This document shows positions 49,253-63,390 of a stretch of 64,000 nt of DNA, in pieces. The position numbers and the translations under genes were made by a program. Position 1 is the first letter of the stretch. Each line of letters starts with the position of its first letter. The notes beneath the pieces were generated by a model, which worked only from the letters and a program-made list of their open reading frames with translations, was not told where the DNA came from and did no database searches. The DNA comes from Callipepla californica brunnescens (lineage: Eukaryota > Chordata > Aves > Galliformes > Odontophoridae). Where the stretch lies: assembly GCA_023055505.1 (NCBI GenBank), contig JALIRH010000007.1, positions 15,420,273 to 15,484,272 of the forward strand. The letters are read 5' to 3'.

Positions 49253-51425
49253 TTTGTTAATTTGGGGTTGGGAAAATTTTCTGTCCCTTTTTCTGAAATA
49301 TTATGTGCTGTGTAGATGAAAGATGTGGAACACTTCCAGCTTCACTGTAATGTCCTATAATTGGTTATTCAGAGCACTAATAAAGGATGATTTGGTAGAG
49401 TCTAATGCTACCTGGCAGAGGACACCTGGAGTTGGAAAGTCAAAATGAAGCAAGCAAGGTACTGGGGACACCTAGCTGTGAGCAGACAGTACAGTGCATA
49501 GACTTTGTCTTCCATAAAATCTTGATAGTGGTTTTCATCTAGAAATAGGCTTCTCTTGCCCTGCCTTGGATTAACATAACACCATTGCTATGGATATTAC
49601 TACTGCTTTATTTGGATAAATGAAAAAAGAAAGAAAAGAAATTGAGAAACCAAAAATAAAATAGTAATTTCGCAGTGAAATGTCCAATTCCTTACTAATT
49701 TCTTCCTAGTTCTTGCCCAGTTTTGTAAATCATCTCAGCATGAATATATCAGAATACTCTGAAGGAATGAAAAGAATGATGAAAGGAAGCATTTTAAAAT
49801 AGGTATTCACATTTAAAACAGCTAGGAAACTAAGCTCAGCTGTAACTAAACATAAAATATCACAGAATGATAGATCTGATAAACTATTTATAGCTCATCT
49901 ACAGCTTTTAAAAGACACTGGCATATTTAGTCACGCAAAATATACTTGACAACGTCTCACACCCCCAAACTGAAAAAAATAAGAATAGTGTCCCATCTGA
50001 TCACAATATATTGGTATTTTGCCAGGGCAGGAACACTGGGAATTAATAGACTTCTTAATCTAGCCAGAAAAAGTGCTACCAGCAACACAAAAAAAGAAGC
50101 TAGACTGCTTCAAACTACAGGAAAGGCATGAGTTTAAGGCTAATATTGGTCACTCAAACAAGCTGCTAATAAAAGCAGCACATTCTTCATTTCTTTTGGT
50201 CTTCAAAGGCACAATAAATGACTTTCTGAAATAAGCATTAGTCGAACTCTAGTGATGAAGCCTTGATAAAGGAATGGTCGTGTGAATGTTAACGGCTTGC
50301 AATATATAGGAGGTTAGATTACATGCTCCAGTGATATCATCTGTCCTTAAATACTCTGAGTAAACAGAACATTGTACTGGCTTCCAGCATAATGATCAGA
50401 ATTCAACAAATCCCTCTCTTTTTTCTCCATTTTATGTTTTTTTTCTTCAGAAAATTGGGAGACAACTACCATGTGTGTGCCTCCACAATTAGTCTGCAAT
50501 TTTATATGCTCTTGATAAGAAATCTTGATAAGAAACAGAGCTTATTTTATGACCCCTTGACACCGACATGGCATTAACACAAACTGGAGCTGGGGTCATT
50601 ACGTTTATCCTAGCAAAATCCAATACAACATCCATAGCACATACTGCAGCCTCAAGCATGTGAAACAAATGGCAGGATTTGAGGGTGTAACTGAAATGTT
50701 AAGCCATGGCTTGAATCATTGACTGAGAACCTGGTGGGAAGACAGGACCAACCCAGGGGAGCTCAGGTGCATGCAATGTACCTGAGTGACCAGAAGGGGT
50801 GAAGCCAGAATCCACCCCTTCCCAGATCCCATTTAAAGTTGGCAGTGAAGGGAAGAGCATCTTGTTAGAGATCCTTGCTTGCCTGAGACCTTCTGAAGGT
50901 AAGCAGTTTTTTTGTTTTTTGTTTTTGCATAGGTTTAATTTTGCATACTGTAGCCTAGGACTTTCTTGCCTCACTATTGCTGCAATGCTTTCCACCCTGT
51001 TATAGTACTATGGGGGGGGCTCCTTGAGGGCATTGGTTATCATTTCTACAAACAAATGAAATACAAGTCAAGTGACTCTTGACTTAAATCCGTATTTTTT
51101 AATTTAAAAAGGGAATTTAAATTTAGTGGATGTATGTCACGGATGTTCTCATGCTAGTCTTCTGTCTGCTGCATCTGCCTAAGTGGTACTGCCAGGCCTG
51201 TTCAGTAACATGACCTGTACGTGGCTTTCAGACCTGCTCATTTCCTAGTACTGAGCTGAGTTTATACTGAAAAATTGACTTATTAACAGAAATGCATGTG
51301 AGAAGTTCTGGAGTGATGCAGGAAACAAAGCAAGCAAAAAGTGAACCCCTGCCATGCAATGTAGGGGTCCTTCCTGCAGGTGTGCCTCTTTCAGACAGGT
51401 TGTCTGTTTGAATGCAGTATCGTTT
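49253..51425. other. Noncoding stretch
   Basis: AT-rich DNA with no recognised gene, RNA or repeat family. Open frames are short and overlapping. Confidence 0.6.
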
Positions 51426-51628
51426 GATTTGGGAGGGACCTAAAAGATCTTCTGGTCTAGTTCCCCTGGAATGAATAGGGGCATTAATAGCTAGATCAGG
51501 CACTCACAGCCCCATCTAGCCTGACCTTGAGCGTCACCAGGGATGGGACATCCACTGCTTCTCTGGGCCGCCTGTTTTGGTGCTTTACTACCCTTATTGT
51601 GACAAACATCTTTCTTATATCCGCTCTA
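51426..51628 (-). mobile_element. CR1 LINE fragment, antisense
   Basis: Reverse CR1. It has TTTGGGAGGGACCTAAAAGA, CACAGCCCCATCTAGCCTGA, CAGGGATGGGACATCCACTG and CTTATATCCGCTCTATG at its far end. It closely resembles the subfamily at 15133. The GC-richer patch follows directly. Confidence 0.9.
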
Positions 51629-51699
51629 TGTGCATATGCTCAGCACAATGCTTTGTAGTCTAGAGCCGAGTCGAGCAGTATTGCTGTTTAATCACTAGA

Positions 51700-52140
51700 A
51701 AGACCCTTTTTGTATTCCCAGTAGCGTGGTTTGTCTGCCTTGGGGGGTTCTGGGGTGCCTGCAGAGGGCAGAGCACTGGGCAGCAGCAGCCCCAGGTGGG
51801 CTTGAGGGAAGTGCTGTGCGGAAGAAGGGTTATACAAGCAGGGAGAGAGACAGCAGCTGAAAACAGGCTGGCGTGGAGCTTTGACTTAAGCACTGTAAAG
51901 GCAGGCCAGCAAAGCAGAAGCTCCAACGTGTGCCAGAGCCCAGGGCTCCCACGCCAGGGGGCAGCAGAGGAGCGGCGGCGGTGGCACTATAGGATCTGGC
52001 AGCGCTGCCCGAAATCCAAATCTGCCCGGGGAAGGCTGGAGTTTTGGCCTTTCCTCGAGAGATCATTATGTTTTTAGCAGACGTAGCGAGAAGTGTCCTG
52101 CCTGAAAATCCTGAGCTATGAGTTTCTGAGCAGTGCAACC
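51700..52140. promoter_or_regulatory. GC- and CpG-richer patch with CTCF-like site
   Basis: Against an AT-rich background, this stretch is visibly GC-rich, and about 13 CpG lie between 51819 and 52090, including GAGCGGCGGCGGTGG. ACGCCAGGGGGCAGCAG at 51951-51967 closely matches the core of the CTCF motif (CCAGGGGGC). Such a patch could be an insulator, an enhancer or a weak promoter with an untranslated first exon. In mammals CLN8 lies downstream of DLGAP2 as I recall, so a first exon of that gene is one possibility, but no coding exon of it is visible here. Short open frames on both strands are probably fortuitous. Confidence 0.35.
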
Positions 52141-52616
52141 AGGGGGAGTTTTAGCCTTAGATTTTGGCTTTTGTAAGGTAGCTACAGCACATTTCTACTA
52201 CAAAGCTTCTGAAAAGTTTATTTATTTATATTTTTTTACGGAGCTCATTCTTGTCCTGTTCTTAACCTGATTTGTCCCAATGCTAAATGATGCACAGGGA
52301 TATAACTTAACCTGATAGCAGATAAGAGCATTTAATTGTCACTCCTCTATCCTTAATTACATTTCTTATTGGTTATTTTATTATGTAAGGGGTTTAAAAT
52401 CTGCTCTTCTGGAAATACAGTAAGAAGTTTGAGTTCCGTAAAGGAATTTAATCAGTCTCTTCTGTGCAATGATCAGTGGTTTTTCTGAACAACAGACAAT
52501 GTGTTTGGCCCATCCGGGGCCTCACAGACTCTGTTCCATTTACCAGGGGAGCTCCACAGCCAAGCAGTAGGCAAGCTGCATCCTGCACACCTGCCTCAAG
52601 CCAGATGCAGACTTCA

Positions 52617-52764
52617 TTGAATTGCAGGATGGCTTGGGTTGGGAGGGACCTTAAAGACTACTCAATTCCAGCCCCCAGCTGTGGGCAGGGCTGCCACCCA
52701 CCAGATTAGGCTGCCCAGGGACCATCCAGCCTGGACTTGAACACCTTCAGGGATGGGACACAGA
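52617..52764 (-). mobile_element. CR1 LINE fragment, antisense
   Basis: Reverse CR1 tip. It has GGATGGCTTGGGTTGGGAGG, ACCTTAAAGACTACTCAATT, AGGCTGCCCAGGGACCATCC and CAGGGATGGGACACAGA. Similarity fades after about 52764. Confidence 0.92.
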
Positions 52765-55700
52765 TGTAAGGCCTGACCTCAACATAAAGAGCAAATTCTT
52801 CTTCCATTTCTTGCTTAAGCATCGAAGCTACAGAAGAGATTTCAAACTCCCTGACCTCTTCCATACAGCTTCTGGAAACAGCTTGCACATCTCCAGCAGG
52901 TCCTTGGCTGGGCCCAGCTGCTTAAGAGGAGTCTTTAAAGTAAAACACTTCCACAGCTGGGAGGAAGAACTGTTCAATAAATAAGTGCTCTTGGGCCCAG
53001 CCTGGCAGCACTTTCCCTGGAGACCAGACCCCAGTAATTTCCCAGCAGCACTGCCTCCAGGAGTGGGTGCTACTCGCATCATGCTTTGTTAGTGCTTTTA
53101 GAGGAATACCAGATACATCCAGGGATGAATTTGGTCTGGGCATGTACGATGAGTTGGATCTAATCTGCTGCAGTAGTTTTTATGAGTAATCTATTTTAAT
53201 TTAAAAAAGCAAACAAAAATGTGGAAAACAAATGTTAACTGGAATTGTTTCCTTTTCAGTTGGGCCTGAATTCCAAAGCTTCAGCAAAGTCTGCTTCCAT
53301 ATGGTGCCTCACGACATACAAACACATCAATATGGGAAGATAAAACCTCCTGACATTAAAAAGCTGGCTGGTCAGAAGACATGCTGACTGACTGCTGATG
53401 TTGGGCACTGCTACACTGTTGGGCACAAGAGCTAGGACTGCAAAGACACCTGTGTGCACTGATGCCCTGTCTGTGTTAGAGTTGCACCCACAGATCTGGG
53501 CATGGTCATTCACGAAGATGGGCTGACAGAGACTGATGGCAGATGTAGTGAGCCTTTGCCTACTGAGATCTCAGGATTGGTGAACTCATGAGAGAGAAGC
53601 AGATCACATCAACCATTATTTATCTTCTCTGGGTTTGCAGCACTGAAGGCAGGTATGGGGTTTAGGTAGGTAGCCTCCAGAAATGCTGTTGCACTCCTCA
53701 AGTAATGGCCTGTCTACCAGAGCTTACCCGAAAGTAGCAGCCAACTTTTCCTATGCAAACTGGTGTGCCTGCTATTTGGTGGCTTGTGTTGTGCCTTTCT
53801 GCCACTACCATGTTTATTCTGTGTCAGCAGAGTATGCTTCATGGACTGCTTTCTGAGGGACATGGGGAAGTATTGGGCTGATAACCCAGGAAGAAATAAC
53901 ACAGGGTATTCAGCTGCTGTAACAGTGAGACACCAAGGAAGACCTGGATCCCCAGCTTGTCTTTAAAGCTCCACTAGCACTGCATTGCCTTTGATCTTGT
54001 GCAGCTCAGTGTGCAATTGCCAAGGACCCTAACTGCTCCCAGAAACATACTTGCTTTTTATAGAGATGAATGTAGCCTTGACCTCCAGCTAGCTTTTCTT
54101 GCTGCCCTGCGTGAAGTTGACTTACGCTGACTGTAAGAGTACCCACATATTGAGTCTCTGTTTCCAACAGCCAAGCCATCAGGCAAAGTATGGTCCTAGA
54201 TGACAGCAACCAAGGCTATGATGGCTTCTGGGTTCCACATCACACTGAAAAACGTTCAGCAGCTGAGAAACATTCCCAAGAGAAGACCATTTCTCTGCAT
54301 TAACTAAAGAGGGAAGCAGGGGAGGTAAGACTTATCAGACAGACACCTTGAGTGCCATTCATACTGCCTCTCACTCCTAAGAGCCAGCTCCTTCCTGCAG
54401 ACTTCTGGAATTGTGCTTTTTCTCCTTCACTTACTCACTTTATAAAGACCAGCCAAATTGTGAGCTTTTGTGGTGTTTTTCCTCCAATTCCTCTTTTCCA
54501 AATAAAGCAGATATGCAAACTGCATTTTGTTCTGTTTTATTTATAAGTTGCCTAAGGCATGCATTCAAGAAAGATAAATCCCAAACTCACCAACTTGTTT
54601 TTCCATGTGTTGAGTGTACACCTACAGCCTACCTTTAGCAAAATTTCATAACATCGGTTAATAAATACATGTATGTGAGATAAATTGCAACAGCATTAAA
54701 AAGAGCTTAAATATTTTTACTTTTATGTAACGCAAACCATGACTTTTTAGCAAAGTAACCCTCTCAAGCATCATCAATGCTTAGTTTAGAGTATATTTAT
54801 TCACACACAGTAAACAAAGCAGTAGAGAAATACTGGGGAAGCCTATGGTAGAAAAACAAGTGCATGGCAGTGCTCTCCCAGGATTGGAATAGACCTGAAT
54901 CCTTCAGAATAAAGTGCTTTGTGATACTGTTTTATTTTTCATGCTTACTGTATCACAGTAAAGTAAATGAAAAGCAAAACTTCTTTAAACACATCAATAA
55001 ACATAATCTGAATTGTAATTACAGTATGAAGATTAGATTGAGTAATAAGGCATCAAAGTGTGATGCTGACAAGGGTGTGAAAGTCATTTTGCACCTGATT
55101 TCTACCAGCTGCCAGGTTTAGTACAGACAAACAAGATTCATACAGAGAGTCCTCCCTTGTTCGGAAATAAAACTCTCCCATTTGTTTTTTCTAACATTTT
55201 CTAGAACGGTTCCTCAGTAACATTAAATGCCACAAGTTCCTGCAATGATGTAGTCCACTATAAATAGAGTTCACGTATTTTAAGTTGATAACTGATTTTT
55301 TATACCCCAAATAAATTTATTGCTTTTTTTTTCTCTTTTCACCAGAATCATCTTTGTCCCCTGTCAATTTTCCCCCATTTTCCCTCTGCAGAGATTTTTA
55401 ATGTACTGAACAGAGATGTTCAGTGCTACACATTAAACATTTGCCTGACAGCCTGATGACTCTGCCACATTATCTGGGCTCTTTGTCCTCTTCGCTGTAG
55501 TCTCTCCAAATATTGACACTACTCTTCATACACAGAAATATTCATGTTTAAAATATTCTCTGTGCAAAATGTCCCTGAATTTTACAGAGCTTATTTTCTG
55601 CCCTCTTCTTTAGGCAGTTGTGAAAAGTGTGATGTAAATCTTCACAGTCCTGGGATGGTGCTTAATGATTGTATTGCACGGCGGGTCATAAAACTGGGCA

Positions 55701-58700
55701 CATATGTTTTTATGGACTTGTGTGGGTTCACTTTCATATTTCTTCCCAAATTTAGTACATTTCAGCTGAATTAGCTCCTGTTGTAATTTGACATCCTACT
55801 GAACATCTGGCAAGAGGTCTCAACTAAAAGCAGACAAGGTGCCAAGCCATTTGTTCCCTCAGGGTTGTCAGCCCCAGAAGATGAATTGCTCAGCTACTGA
55901 GATAGGTTAAATAAGAAATACAAGTAAGGCCTCACTTTTAGCCTATGTTAAATTTTGTTCTTTGTGTGAAGAAGGAGCTCTTTAAAGCATTAATTGCAGA
56001 ATACTGAAGATTTAGTTTCAAAGGTTCCCTTCAGACCACCACAAGTTGTTATTCTATAAGCACAAAAGCAAACATTTTACCAGCAGAGCTGTCATAGCCT
56101 TGTTCTAAGAAGCAAATCTCTAAGCTGTGCTTTCTCCTCCTTTCAAAGTAGTCTTTAACAACCTGACCTGACAAAGTGTGAGCAAGCCAAAATGCAGGAA
56201 GGGAATACTGTAGGTGGGTCTAAGGAAGTACTGTGGCATGGAGATGCTGGGAGAAGAGCACCACAGAGCACTCATAGGGCTTTGGATAAAGAGAAAACAT
56301 TGTTAGTTTGGCAGCTTCAACAATAGGACAGGGCACAAAGAAGGGAAGAGGTACAGGTTGGGGACGTTTTTTGACAGCAGAAGAAAAAGATGACAAGTAC
56401 ATGCTCCTTTGCAGTAACAGAAAAGAGTGGAGGTGGACAGTAAAATGAGGTGAGAGGGATTTGAGAAAGGGTCCCAAGGGTACTGCAAAATGAAAGAAGA
56501 GACTGGACGTGACAGGAGTATTCACTAGACAAGCCTGATGACACTGATCATTGTCAGTGTCCTCCCTATGAAGACACAGGCACAACCCCAATGCTTTCTT
56601 CCTGGGCAAGCAGTTACCAACAGGGAACTAGTGCGTATTAATACATGTTTGCAGGAGCAGGTTAGCTGTCCTTGTTGAGTAATCATCGCTCAGAAACAGC
56701 TAAAACTTCTATTGCAGGACTAATGTTTTCTGTTGACTGGCTGCTGCACTATAGTTAGCTAAGTGTCTGCAGGAGTCCAATGGTAGCCTGAGACCCTGAT
56801 GATCACCTATTTTCACCTGTTTTTTAAATAATCTTACTGCAAACTTAGTTGTGATTCCTACTGTCTGTAGTCATCTGGGTGATATTCATGCCAAACTTGG
56901 AACATCATTCTGTTTCACATTTTTTCTGCTCTCCCCAGGTGATCACATATCACATCCCAGCTCTTTTGATATGAATCTGGCTCAACACATCAACCTTATT
57001 TGCTTCATTTGTCTAATATCTGTCTTTGAGCTGCATTCCTGAAAACAAAGGAGTTTCAGTTAATATTACCTTAAGAAGGATTTTTAAACCTAAAGTCTTA
57101 ATAAAATAGCTATGCTATGTTTTCTTGTCTGAAGAAGTGTCAATGGTACCTGTAAGTGTATTTTAGTGACTTCATTTAAGAATTTGTCCATGTATAAAGA
57201 CACTTGTATCTAAAAATACATATCATCAAGTGCCTGTTTGGGTGTAGATAAATGAGAACATGTTTATATTGTGTCAGACCAGAGGTCCCTCAATAATGGT
57301 TTCAGTTCTCTATCCTGTCTTCTGAGATTAGACTGACAGAACTCATTCAGCTACATCTTCTCAGTTAAAAAATGCACTCAGATGAAGAGGCTTAACACCT
57401 ATTAATGTGTCCAACAGGAATGCAAATTTGACACATGAGCAGGCATGCAGTGAATTAATGGGAGATCAGCAGCTTGATCACGTAGGGAATGTCTGCACAC
57501 AGCTGTCTTAGTCAAGCTGTCCCAGAAGCAAGATCATGTAGCCATACGTACCACTGTGGTAATGTTCAGAAAATAGAAATGTGAAAAGAAATTTAGATGT
57601 CATTCTGCTAATCCTGGTGGGCAAAGAGGGGATAAGCAAAGAGAAGTAACATTTTTTCATTATATGCCTATACATTGCTGGTGAAACAATACTAGAATAC
57701 TTTGTTCAAAGGAATATACAAATAAAAATCTAGAGGAAAACTACAAAACTTGTTACAGATTGCTTAATCATCCTAAAAGCTTGATCTATGTAAACGTTCA
57801 AAGATTAAAGGCCCCTTGATCACAATTTATAAATGCCAAATCTAGCTGTTGAAGCTATAATGAAATTCAATGTCTGTGAGATGAAGCTAAACTAATTCAG
57901 ACCATAAATAATGCTCTCATTAGTTATCTGTGTGCATATTAACTGCTGAAATAATCTATCAAAGACTGTCCATCACGAAAAAGAATTCAATTAATATTGG
58001 ATTTTTATTTGATAGACATGCTTTAATTCAACAACATCTACTGGGCTTGAAGCAAATTAATTCATGGATGTCCAATGACCTGTGTTACAGAAAAGGCTGA
58101 AGTAAATAATTGTAAAGCCAATATCAATCAGTGAGTTCTTTAATTTATCCACCACAAATAACAACCTCATAGCTTGCTTATGTGCTGAAAGGTTTATGCC
58201 TTGATTTGTTTAGCCTAATCACAGTATTAAGATATGCTTTGCAGAAGATATCTCCTTTCTCCCACTGCCAGCAACAACCATAAAATTGACCAATAGAACA
58301 CATCCTGCCTACTAAATCAAACTGCCACTTCATCAACAGTCCTTTGCAGAGGTCACTCTGGGATCAGGTAAGGACATTTTCAACAGCACTTCTGTCCAAA
58401 ATTATTTGAGAGAGTTGACATTATTTGGAACTGTAACTATATCCTACCAAGAGATGTCCTGAGACATTGTTATTAGTTTTGCATCTTTTAAAATGCATTG
58501 CAGCACAGCCTAAGAGCAACATGCTCATTTGTCAAGATAATATATATCCAAGCCTGCCTCTGTTAAGCTCACAGTCAGGCATTTCTGAAGCCTAATCATT
58601 ACTCCACCATTTTCTGATTGGGTGTGATTCACTTAACCTCTCTGTGACTGTGTCAAATGACAACAATAATCTGCTTTCAGGGGACTTGGGAGCGTTAGGT

Positions 58701-60579
58701 AGCAGTTTGCAGTGCTCTGTAATCTGAAGTTATGTGACTGGTTCCCCAAATCAGCATTTCACATGGAACAGCTCAGTGACTTGTCTTTCACATGTACCAT
58801 GGAGGACCGACGTAGATGATGTCTGTCAAGAACCAGCTAAGGGAACTTGGAGTTAATCTGAGGAAGAGACATTTCTTAGCAGCAAAGATATATCCTGTTC
58901 TTATACACAAATGAAAAACTGAAGCTCTTGGAACTGGACACAGGTATTGACATGGCTCACCACACATATCATCATTCCATAATGTTTTATGAACTACTTT
59001 CAGCAGTAAAAATTCACACATCTTTACTATAGCTTGCCATTTCTCTGACATTACTTGTTTGCTAGCAGTTACTGTCTTCACATTGGCACACAGAAGCAAA
59101 AAGAACTGTATTTTTAAGGAGAAGGTTGTTTCAAATTTTGTTAGTTTTATCCAAATTATACCAAAGCAAAGTGCTTTTGGTGCAATGTGTGCTTTCCTTC
59201 TATCATTTAAAGGAACATCACTAAATTAGCTTTACTTACAGTCTACAGTGTGCAGGTTAGTTCAAGGATTTCTGTGTCCCAAAGCACTTACACTCATTTT
59301 TTCTATAATTAAGGGCTGATGTTTTATGATTCTTTTGCAGATGAAGTTGTCCCAGATTTTTAATGCTGAATTTTTATTTGCCCATAGAGCACTCAGAAAG
59401 CTCTTTTCCTTATCCTTATTCAATTCCAACACTTTTTTAAAGGCACTGGTATTGATCTTTCTAACAGTACCACTCTAATTAGTACTTGGACTTACTCCTG
59501 ACTGTTACTCTGGATGATGTTGGGCGTACTTTCTCATTTCTATTCCTCAGGTTTGTTAAAGAAAACTTTGCCTTCTGTGATAGAACATGAGTTTGCAGGT
59601 CACAGTAACTCAGGTCACAGAAATTTTATTTAATAGATTGCACTTAATAAGTGATTCGTTGCTTATGGACAAAGTACTCACTTCTTTCCTAATGTGTCCA
59701 GCTACCAATCCCATCCCTGTAGCAAATACAATGTGGAGAATGGGGCAAAATAAGAAGTGCATATCTGGATCCTTATGGTTGGGCTTCAAGCAAAGTTGGT
59801 ATTTTATTACTGTTTTTGCAAAAATGTTGCTGTGGATCAGATTTCCTTAGCAATCTGTCATTCTTACATATTCACAGTATGTTTTTTTCTTTGAGTTTAT
59901 TCTCTTCCGTAGTAGTAATGATTAATCTGATTCTCTTGGCACGCAGTTTTAAATCCAGTGACTTCAGCAGAATGAAACTATAACCTTAGCAAATGGGAAT
60001 CTATTGCCTTGTCAGTGCAGAGTCTCTTTATACGTGCTGAGGGCTTGAATGCTCAGCAAACTTTCCTAAAATGATTTCATGAGCACACCTGCTATTTACT
60101 TGGCAGTCAGTTTGATTTCTGGTGGTGTAGGCAAAAGTGGAAATTTAGGTTTCATTTTATAGTGAAAAGTGAGTTCACTCCCGCTGAAAGACCTTAAGGG
60201 AGCTTTCATTCCCCACAATCATTTCAATCCTTTCTGTTCCTGAGCTGGAAGTACATTTCCTGAGGGATCTTTTATTTGTCCCATAGGATACAAGGAATTG
60301 CTTTGGATCAAATCAAAATGAGAATTAGTTGCTACCCAAAAACCTAGCTCCCAATAGCCTGTCAGCTGGAAGGGATGGAACAGCAGAGATCCTGTATCTC
60401 GCCACTACAAAAGCTGTCTTCTTAATACTTAGGCTTTATCTCATTAATTGTCTTCTGCCGACAGTGTGTTCTTATTTTTTTTCTTCAAATACCAGTTTCC
60501 TTGGGATTCCTTGATATATATGATAAGCTTGGTGTAGGGAGTTTCATTTCTCTTTTTCAAATAACCCATGTATAATTAC
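52765..60579. other. Noncoding stretch of about 7.8 kb
   Basis: No gene recognised. The first part, to about 54350, is GC-richer, and short frames occur on both strands without a recognisable family. It could include an unidentified old repeat. From 54400 on it is AT-rich. The segment 57780-58200 has many TAAT/ATTA and ATTAAT words and could be conserved noncoding DNA, which needs a comparison to judge. Confidence 0.55.
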
Positions 60580-60665
60580 ACAGAACTACAGAATGGCTGA
60601 GGTAGGAAGGCTCCCCTGGAGGTCACCTGCTCAGGTGGGTTTCCAACTGCAGCAGGTTGCTGTTG
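60580..60665 (-). mobile_element. CR1 LINE fragment, antisense, short
   Basis: ACAGAACTACAGAATGGCTG is followed by AGGTAGGAAGGCTCCCCTGG and AGGTCACCTGCTCAGG, a diverged copy of a CR1 3' end read in reverse. Confidence 0.7.
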
Positions 60666-61436
60666 ATTAGGTCCATTGATTTCTGTAGAAAATCAGTATG
60701 ACTTCATACTTAGTGAAGTTGAAAATAATGAAAAGATAGTGTCCCATAAGAAGTTAATCATTACCTCAAGGCCTGCTTTATCTCTCTTTGTGTCTTTATT
60801 GGTTTAGAATTGCAAAATTACAAAAAATATATTTTAATCTTCCTTGCACTCTATTTACAAATGCCTTAGTCTTCTGAAACAAAAGGATGCAACAAGCTGC
60901 AATAAACACCCATCTCATGTATCTTTTGTGCACCTAGTAAACAGACAGAGTGTTGTGCTGTAGCATCATCATTTTCGAGGAAAGGAGAGTAGGCATGTAA
61001 TTGTAGTACCAGTTAGCCTGATCATGAACTGGGTCCTTCTGTACTCCGTTAGTCACCAGATGGGCTATGCTGCAGCCTAATCCTTTGAGTGGAAGGACAC
61101 ACACATGGTTACAGCCTCAGTCCTCCAAAGAACCATTCAAGCTTTTCACTGTGAGGAACCCCACTGAAATCTTTAGAGAGTTGGTTGTGGTGTTTTTTTA
61201 GGAAAATCCTGTTAGTGCTTCTGTTAGTGATGAGCTGTTAGCTATCACTGATCACCAGATCAAATTGTTCTGAGAACAAGCGAAGAAAACTTGGTTTTGT
61301 TTTTCTGCAACACTCTTATCTCTTATTTCCTTAATATATTATCCCCTACTGTCTTCCATGTTGTATTAACAAGACAGCATTACTGCTGTTTGGGTTTGTA
61401 GAGTCTATTTTTAGCAAATAGTTAAAATCTTCTTAT

Positions 61437-61555
61437 CATAGAATCATGGAATCATAGAATCATAGGGATTGGAAGGGACCTCAGGAGACTATCGAGTCCA
61501 ACCCCCCTGCTAAAGCAGGTTCCCTGCACCAGACGTACACCACCTTATTCTAAAG
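61437..61555 (-). mobile_element. CR1 LINE fragment, antisense
   Basis: Begins with three to four copies of the 8-base CR1 terminal repeat in reverse (ATAGAATC, ATGGAATC, ATAGAATC). Then come GGATTGGAAGGGACCTCAGG and GTCCAACCCCCCTGCTAAAG, ending near CACCAGACGTACACCACC. The tip is well preserved. Confidence 0.92.
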
Positions 61556-63390
61556 AACTTTAAATACACTACATATAAAAGAATCTCCATCTTTTACAAG
61601 TCTAGAATAACCGGTCATGTAAGTTCACACTCACTTATCTTCTCACACCTCTCACATTTCTCTCAATCATTTCTAGAAAGATCTTTTATAATTATTTTTT
61701 TTTATAATTTGCTTTTCCTTTTAATTTGTTCTCCATTTTTTAATTAATTGTTGCTCTACTGAATTTGTGTTTCTGCTGTATTCTGAAGGATAGAGACTTG
61801 ATACTGTTGTAATTATTGCACAGTACTGCAAATTGTGAAATACCTGAGTGTCTCTCCACCTCAGTGAAGCTGAAAATAAGAAAACAGCTTGTCATCTTAC
61901 ATCCACCTTATTGCTTATGGACTGTTTATTCAAAGAAGTCACCTAAACTGTTGATAACCTTGTCAGTGTGATGGATTTGGTGCCATTTTACTGAGAGCCC
62001 CAAGAGTAAATTTATTAGATTACTGACTGAGGCTACAGAAATGTTTGTGGTTTCCACCCATCATTGACAAGCAGTGACTGTGAGGTCCTTGACTTCATCT
62101 CAGATTGTTTCCATAGGAACTCCCTGAAGCTGCCTTACAGATGCAACCAAAAAACGGTTCATGATGTTAATCTTGGATCAGACCCTTGCAGAGACCCACA
62201 TCGAAGCCAGCTACCCTCTACTTTGGTTTTAACCCGGCAAACATCATTCTGCCTCATGGTGAAGCACCTCATTTCTATCAAGTGAAACTATTTGGAGCTA
62301 ACAAAACTCTAGAATAGGTAAGTGCACAGACTACAATGCAGACAGAATTTTCCTCTGATTCCTGAAGAGGCGCTGGAGGGAGGTACCTACATGAGAAATG
62401 GGAAAGAAGACCCAGAGATTCTAGATAAACCTGAAACACCAGTTATACCAGACTTGATGACTACAGGCGTGAAGCAAGAACTGACTACTAATGTAGAATA
62501 ACCTGTTCCACTTAACATTGTTAAGACATAGGCATTAGTGAGGGAGGAATAAAAAGGTTCAGCTGGAAGCTCAAGCTTGTACCATCACATCATGCTTGTT
62601 ACCTGAAGCCAACCAGAAGCAACCAAGGAACTGGACAGAAATGGTATTATTCTTGTCTGTTATTTCCATGGGGAAAGTAATCTCTTGTAGCGCTACTGGT
62701 AGTGCTGGACACTAACAGGTGAGAATCCTCAGAGTGGAACATGAATAATAGATCTAAATGGGCTGGGAGAAGAGGGAAGGGAAAGAAGGTATGATGAAAT
62801 ATATTTAAGTAATGATTAAAGAGACATGTTTATAGTAAACACAGTGTGAAGAGAAGCTTGTAAAACAGAAGGAGATAAGAATGCTTGGGAGTGATATGTG
62901 AACTTAAGCAGATAAAGAACAAATGAAGCAGGGATGCATCTTATGTATTGCAGGTTTATCACAGGACTAAAGGGAGAGAAGCTGAGATTTAGAGAAGTTC
63001 TTGAGAGAAAAGTCTGAACTAAACAGGAGAGTGTTTGAGATAATCTTCATCTATTGCAATTTTGATGAAAGATTATAACAGTAGGGAAGGAAAAAAAAAA
63101 GTAGGCTATATTCCTTTGCATGGAAGTAAAAGAATGAGGAGGGAGGAAATGCTGAAGGAATAATTGCCCGAAGGCTGTATTTGGTGAGGTTCAATTAAGC
63201 AGTGGACAAGGAATTGCTATATGTCATAGGGTCAGTATAAGCAAGATGTAAACATCCCAAACTGTGTTGACTCACAGATGAACTTTTTCAGTGAGACTGG
63301 GATATGTGGAACTATTCCAAGGTCATTGTATACCTCCAGCAATTTCATAAAATATTTATAAGAAAAAAGCCAAATGAGTAACTCTCAAGA
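61556..63390. other. Noncoding stretch
   Basis: AT-rich, with T-rich runs at about 61690-61745. A GTAAGT at 62319 and a TATA-like AATAAAAAGG at 62549 are isolated and I do not build a gene from them. No repeat family was recognised. Confidence 0.55.

Noticed and set aside
62064..62330. 73-codon frame followed by a GTAAGT donor-like site
   Set aside because: The frame stops before the donor, and there is no acceptor, domain or conserved partner to support an exon.
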